Positions 58,349 to 64,000 of a DNA stretch of 64,000 nt are shown piece after piece. The stretch comes from Dioscorea cayenensis subsp. rotundata (Eukaryota > Streptophyta > Magnoliopsida > Dioscoreales > Dioscoreaceae): positions 27,341,016-27,405,015 of the forward strand of contig NC_052475.1 of NCBI RefSeq assembly GCF_009730915.1. The letters run 5' to 3'. Position 1 is the first letter of the stretch. Every line of letters starts with the position of its first letter. A program made the position numbers and the translations under genes. The notes beneath the pieces are model-generated. The model worked only from the letters and a program-made list of their open reading frames with translations. It ran no database searches and was not told the origin of the DNA.

Positions 58349-59098
58349 ATGGCGGAACCCCAGCCATCACCGGACGTGCCGATGAACGGCGCCACCACCA
58401 CCTCCGTTGCAGGAGGCGTTGAACCCATACCCTCAGGCCCCACCTCTAAGCGCCAGCGCCGCCCCAGCGTCCGCCTCGGCGACATCGGAGACCCGATCCC
58501 CCACGAGGCCCATCCCCGCCGACTCAAGCAATGGAAGGTCTTATCCGATTCTCACACTTCCAAACCCCCTTCCCGTACCCGTCATGTCACCACCGTCTCC
58601 CCTTCCGATGAACCCGTCCCCGAGAACAACCACCACCATGAAACCCTAAACCTTGTTATAAAGAAAGGCCTCCGCGATGGGAAGTCTCGGCGAGGGCCCC
58701 CCGCCCATCGCCGCCCACGAACGAACTGGATTTCCAAGCCGGATGATCCTGAGGAGGCGGCCGATTTGAAATCGAGCGGCGGAGAGGAAACCGGCGATGA
58801 GCCCTTTCGGGAAGGCTCTGAGAACAGGGATGGGGATGCGCCATCGGAGACAGACGGAGGGTATTGGAATGAGGACCGGAATGGGATGTGCCGATTGAGT
58901 GACGACAGTGGAGTCCGGTCGTGGCTTGATCGGCTGGGGCTGGCCCGGTATGCGCCAGCGTTCGAGATCCATGAGGTTGACGAAGAGGTGCTGCCTTTCC
59001 TGACACTCGAAGACTTGAAGGACATGGGGATTAATGCCGTGGGATCGAGGAGGAAGATGTACTCTGCCATCCAGAAGCTACGGAAGAGCTTCACATGA
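58349..59098 (+). CDS. Sterile alpha motif (SAM) domain protein
   Basis: A single-exon gene of 249 codons. ATG 58349 (MAEPQPSPDVPMNG) was chosen over the further upstream in-frame ATG because it follows a CT-rich leader and begins the composition typical of the family. The first ~180 residues are disordered and rich in Pro, Arg and acidic residues, with a conserved block RRPSVRLGDIGDPIP. The C-terminal ~63 residues form a SAM domain: VRSWLDRLGLARYAPAFEIH, EEVLPFLTLEDLKDMGINAV, GSRRKMYSAIQKLRKSF. SAM domains mediate protein-protein or RNA interactions and polymerise; the partner in plants is unknown. The coding region is GC-rich (about 60 percent) against an AT-rich background, which may reflect the usual GC-rich single-exon genes of monocots. 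Confidence 0.93.
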   Translation: MAEPQPSPDVPMNGATTTSVAGGVEPIPSGPTSKRQRRPSVRLGDIGDPIPHEAHPRRLKQWKVLSDSHTSKPPSRTRHVTTVSPSDEPVPENNHHHETLNLVIKKGLRDGKSRRGPPAHRRPRTNWISKPDDPEEAADLKSSGGEETGDEPFREGSENRDGDAPSETDGGYWNEDRNGMCRLSDDSGVRSWLDRLGLARYAPAFEIHEVDEEVLPFLTLEDLKDMGINAVGSRRKMYSAIQKLRKSFT

Positions 59099-62000
59099 GA
59101 TGCAGGTTAACATTGCGGAATGGTGTTCTAATGCTTATAAAATTTGCTTAGTTATTGTTCTTAAATCCAATATAATGCTAAAAGTTTTACTTTTTGTGCA
59201 TTGATGCGTTGTATATCTTTTGTGTACTTTTGTTTGCCTATAAAAAAATGATAAATATATCAGCATATGTGTCAATGTTAAAATCAACTCTAGTATAGAA
59301 TTAAAGGATTAGCAACTAGTTTCACTGGCAATCTTTATTTTTCTTTTTTCTGAAATGATTTGAATAACTAGAGCAGCTAATTAAAATTTTTGGGTCTTGT
59401 ATGTGTACTGTGATTGTAAATGAGATTGTTAGACATATGCCTTTGTTTATCTTGAGTCTTACTAATAACTATTGGAAATTTGTGTTCATCTTTATGAGTT
59501 CTGGTTAAGACGAACTAGTTTGAACACTCATCTTTCTGTATGTTTGTTCAGCATTGCTGCTTGCATATTGATGTTATGCTTTGGATTGCTTATACCTTGA
59601 AAAATGTTTATACCTTTTGCCCATATCACTTTAATCTGCTCTGTTACCAGGGCTTCTGTATGCTCAGGAAGAAACTATTTCTAATGTGTGTTCCTATGGT
59701 AAACTTACAAGTTTCATCATAAATACATGTTTGGTCAGCATGCTGAATTCAAGAAAACAACCAATCTGAAAAACATAACTGGAATGGAAGGAAAAGAGGC
59801 AGCAAGTAGATGTAAAAGAAAGAGCATGTGTGGCTGGCCTATGGTTGATGCTCAAATATGCCCCACTAAACCCTGTCATGGGCCAACAAGCTATGATACA
59901 CTGGCTATGACTATCCATTGTTTTGTTTATGATGCGAGGACTTAACTTAGTAGGACTTGAATCAGCTCCGTTTTTTGACCAAATTTCTGAGCATGTTCCT
60001 ACTCTTCTGATGGTAGAACCATTAACCACAAAAAATGATTGTACTCGGTTTTTGTACACCCACAGGTCATCCATTCGACAGATGACTTTAATGACTTGGG
60101 TGATGCTAACTTGATGACTAGCAATATCATGTTAGATTTGGGCATCTCATTGCCCCATCATGTTATGCATTTTATGAATTATGATTAACCGAAGAATAAA
60201 GATATCCTCCTCTGCTAACCATTGAACACCTTATAGTGCTTAAGGAGATAAATCTTCACTTCTTCAAGTCATCATGCAAGTTTCCTACTTTCAGTTTCTT
60301 CTTTGCCAACCACACAACGTGATTTTCTTAACCCATAAGTCATAAATTATAAACTACACACAGTTAAAAGTGTTGTCTTGATTTTGTGTACACGCACACA
60401 TTTTCCACTTTTATATTTTAAGTTTTGCTTGCAATTCTGAATATAGGAGGATTTGTGTACTATAGCTTATTAATATTTGATTCTTGGCTTCATGATTCTT
60501 TTTCACTTGGTTCAATATTGTTACCCTTATTGGTTAATTTATTACAAGGATCCTATGAAAATTTAATATTACATATGTTCCGTGTTTTTCATGGGTCACA
60601 TATATTTGGGCATCCCATTCCTGTTCATATTGTGCATTGCCGTTGTTGACTAGAATCGGTCAATCTGCCCCTTATAAATTTAATATGATCATATGGATTA
60701 GAGTTGCAAGATGGTGTGCCTATCTGAATATATGGCATTTGAAGTAGCACATGAGGTATTTTTTGTGTCTTCTAATAGCACAGATTCATTTCTTCTGTTC
60801 CCTCACTAATGAATTATTTTGCAGGGCAGTGATCTTTTTCAAAGGTATGTTGTCATCATGAGAGATTTTCTTTCTCTTTTACAGATTACAGATTTTGGGT
60901 GATATGTTGGTCTATTACCTGTATTTTGAGCATCAAATAATGATTCCAATTTGCTTTCTGTGCACAATAAAGTTGTTTACTGGGGGCACTAGCTTTATCA
61001 ATTGGAGTTGTTGAAGCTAAAGTTTGCTATGCATAATGTTTTTCTTATTTTTGAGTGATACTATTCTCTGTAAACTAAGCATGTTGCTTCTTTAGATTCT
61101 TAATCACGTGTTACTTGTAAATCTTATGTCTTCATTTGCCTGATGTATCTTTATTAGGTTCTTGTTTGCTTACCTTGCAACTTCAGCTTTTTAGTTCTTT
61201 GACTAAAATGTCTAGTGTGTCCTGTTTTCGCCTTTGCTTGTTAAACTATTAGTTAGATGCCCAACACATTGAGTGCATCCTTACTCAAATTTATTTGCTG
61301 AAAGGTTTCATCTTTGCCTTCTTGAATAACACCTTTTCTGTTATGCTTATCTTCAACCTTATCTCACTTTACATATATTCTCAAGTTAACATTACTGATT
61401 AACTTTTATCACAAACTTCTCATACAACTCTTTTAATTATCGTTTTCTGTGAGAGATATTCAAAAATTGGCATTCTTCATAAATTCTGAGAGGAAATAAA
61501 ATTCATGTAGGTAGGTGTTGAAACTCTGTCCAAGTTAACCAAAACTTCTTTATCGTGGTTAGTAGATTCGAGCCGCGTTATGCAGTGTCTTGCATGAGTT
61601 ATACCTGATTTTCTTGGAGAAGAACTCTGTTGAAATTTAGACATCTAAGTTCATGCTTTTAATGGCTTTCTGCAAGCTAGAAAATTTTTTAACCTAACAC
61701 AGTCCAACCTGAAATGGAGAGGGGTCAAGCATTCTATTCGAAGTCAGGTCACATTTGGTTTTACATCTGACCAAGTAGATGCCATTTTTGGTTGATCCAG
61801 GTCAGGTAACATAGGTTAGTTGAATTAACTTATTGACTACAAAACCCTAAGAAAGGTGTCTCTATCAAGATGTGAATTCGGCTTATGTTTTTTCACATTT
61901 TTTGCTCTGGGCCTCATTCAGCAGGATAATGCCAGCTTGATGCATCATGGCCTACAACAGGAATTTCTCCTCAACTTGGACCAAGGGTCATTGAGTAAAG

Positions 62001-64000
62001 CCCCAAATCAACAATTCAAGTGTGTAGAAATATTAACAATATCATCAGATAGTACTGAACTCATCCATCTGAGGGAAAAGTTATCTTATTCAAATACTTG
62101 CATTATATTTTGATTTGATTGAAGGGATTCATATAAACATAAGTTAGGTTCTATTGTTCATAGCTTACATATTGTTGTTCCAGAAGAAGTTTTTCATAAT
62201 CTAGTGCCTTCTGTTCATTTCAATTCTGTTGTATTTTAACTCTACATCAGCAACTGTATCTCCATACACCAAATGCTGTACTGGATACCTGAGGCCGGCC
62301 AAGTATATTCAAGTAGATTTTGTATAATATATTGACTTTATTATTTATCAAGTTGTTAAATGACTCATTGATATATGATGTGTCTCAGACTAAAGTATCT
62401 TAGAAGCTTTTTAATTTCAAATTGTGATCTTCATGTTAACGTTACCTAAAATGTATGTTCAGTTGCTAATTTTGATGAAACTTGTGATTCTAAAGATCTT
62501 TCATCATGGAAATATGGCATCGGCTGCCCACTTCAGGCCACTTATTCATATAAACTTTTATTTGGTGCAACAACAAAGTAAACAAACTACTAGTTTCATC
62601 AGTGAACAGTTCCATCAGAGCCAACGGTTTGCTCATTGAAAGAAAGGTTTTCCTTTTAATTCCATTCATGTATGAGTTGTCTAGCCATAAGTTAGATTAT
62701 TGTCTAAATATAACAATTACTTTTAGTTAGTGAAAGAAAGGTTTTGCTATGCATATTTACTGAAGTCCATAATGGTTTTCTTACTTTGTGTTTTCTTCAG
62801 TGTCAAATGTTAACTATGATTAATTGATATGTTGTTTGCCCAGGTACTATTGAGGAGATGCATGTGTGTTCCACTGGACAGTACAATATGTGGATATATT
62901 TTTTATTGCTAATTCTTCTTGACTGTTTGATAATTAAAGTTGTACCTTATCAACATATTTGAAGCAGGAAGGTGTTCTGATTCTTGCAATGATGATCTCA
63001 AGCATTCAGTTAATTTTTTTGGATGTATTGACTGTTTTATTTATTTTTTCATAGCTTCTGGGTAAATTACGCCTTGAGCCCAATCTCACTAATACTAATT
63101 TGGGTTGGTGTATCCTTCACAACCATTCATTTCTTATCAAGTATTAGTGTGTTACAATGCCATTATGTCTTTTTCAGTTTTTTCAATTCTCCCTTGATAA
63201 TTGACATACATTAATTTATATTTAGATCAAACATCATTCATTACAGTTATGGATTCCGATGAAGCATATTCATGCTGCAGTTTACTTTACAGTTCCTGCA
63301 ACTCCTATATTCTCAATGATGTGTTCAGGCAGCATCTGACCTTACTAAAACTGCTATATTTCTGATAAAGCAATTTCTTCTTGGTGCATGGTCTGTTTCA
63401 GCTGGGAGATCTTCTTGGATGATCAGTTGGAAGAGTTATTTGTTGCCATTGCTTGAAGAATAGGGTTTAAGCTTCCAGTTGTGCCGGTGAGCATTGTCTG
63501 TTAGAGTTTATCTAAATGTTCTAGTAATCTTCTATTGTTTTTTGTCTTCAAGCAAGTGTAACCAACTGAGTGAAAGTAGAACCTTCAGTTTATCTCATTG
63601 CAAGAACTAATTTAGCATTGTCAGTCTTCAATTTTTCTTCATGTATACTGTCGGCTTTTAATGCATGATGTTTGATGTATGATGACGGAATGACCAGCAC
63701 ATTCTTGTCTATCTATATACATATTTTTCAAGCAACGCGATATCAGGAATCCCTTTCAAAATATTTTGGCCCAGGTAAGTGCTTCATTCTTGCTTTTTTC
63801 TTTTTCAAGGAGCTTGTTATGTGTATCTTTGGTTTTTTGTTTTCACTCTTTTTCTAGATGGACTTTTAAAGCGGGATCTACTGTGGAGCTGAGGTTCAGG
63901 CATCTGGCTATTATTACAAGTGGAATATATTTCTTTTTCCCATTCAGTGAGCCAGTCACAACAGTGTTATTTTTACTCTATCTTTCCATTTTGGTTTCTC
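59099..64000 (+). other. Intron-like region downstream of the SAM gene, no protein gene named
   Basis: Nearly 5 kb of T-rich, gene-like sequence on the plus strand with no family I recognise. Several short segments are bounded by good splice signals: 60825-60844 (CAG/..AAAG|GTATG), 63401-63487 (TTTCAG|CTGGGAGATC...GCCG|GTGAGC) and about 63747-63775 (CAG|GAATCCC...CCCAG|GTAAGT). An open stretch at 61914-62113 (DNASLMHHGLQQEFLLNLDQ...) is also protein-like. These could be a long spliced 3' UTR of the SAM gene, a noncoding transcript, or a decayed gene. The window ends inside this region. Confidence 0.3.

Noticed and set aside
58582-59094. Minus-strand open frames over the SAM gene
   Set aside because: Antisense shadows produced by GC-rich coding sequence.
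59727-60114. Overlapping short open frames at 59.7-60.1 kb
   Set aside because: No conserved motif and no codon bias; likely chance frames in transcribed or intron-like sequence.
1-64000. CRISPR arrays, operons, bacterial-type promoters
   Set aside because: Intron-rich plant nuclear sequence; no spaced direct-repeat array or prokaryotic gene order.

Overview
The window is nuclear DNA of a flowering plant. Genes are split by many short GT-AG introns, spacers are AT-rich and full of dinucleotide repeats, and the protein families are typical angiosperm ones (type I MADS, CFL1, plant LCB2, SKL1, MIR169). The mix of Stowaway-like, Tourist-like and CACTA elements and a miR169 sequence of the form I remember from rice and maize suggest a monocot. 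That is inference; the species cannot be read from the sequence. There is about one gene per 5 kb.

Layout. 0.1-4.0 kb (+): the 3' part of a BAR-type, proline/serine-rich protein of the At2g33490 kind. 5.1-5.8 kb (-): a single-exon type I MADS-box gene. 6.5-9.6 kb (+): SKL1, a plastid shikimate-kinase-like protein without catalytic residues. 10-15.3 kb (+): an Atos/DUF4210 family gene with a long spliced leader. 16-18 kb (-): a short secreted LRR protein without a kinase. 18.5-20.5 kb: a non-autonomous CACTA element carrying a Stowaway-like MITE. 21 kb: a MIR169 hairpin. 23.9-26.2 kb (+): translocon-associated protein beta, with a 6-nt exon. 26.7-28.2 kb (-): a LITAF-domain protein (GILP). 30.9-31.7 kb (+): CFL1, a WW-domain protein. 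32.6-35.2 kb: a 5'-truncated LINE split by a 0.57-kb LTR-like insertion. 37.6-38.0 kb (-): an acidic protein with a CHZ-like histone-chaperone motif. 39.5-42.7 kb: a LINE relic, an LTR-like fossil and a Tourist-like MITE, nested. 44.0-46.6 kb (+): LCB2, a serine palmitoyltransferase subunit. 47.2-51.7 kb (-): a 14-exon CCA-adding/poly(A) polymerase-family gene with a triplicated splice acceptor. 54.6-55.6 kb (+): a bHLH factor. 57.0-58.1 kb: two abutting Tourist-like MITEs. 58.3-59.1 kb (+): a SAM-domain protein. 59.1-64 kb: intron-like sequence with no gene I can name.

The genes are not a cluster with a common task. They are ordinary housekeeping and regulatory loci (secretory pathway: TRAP-beta and LCB2; regulation: MADS, bHLH, CFL1, MIR169, CHZ-like; plastid: SKL1; tRNA maturation: CCA enzyme) separated by transposon graveyards. 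Exon borders were set by eye from GT-AG sites, reading frame and remembered family sequence. For SKL1, Atos, LRR, TRAP-beta, GILP, CFL1, LCB2, CCA and bHLH the summed exon lengths divide by three. No clearly new biological system was found. The most distinctive signals are the two-sided MIR169 hairpin, the triplicated splice acceptor and the nested elements.
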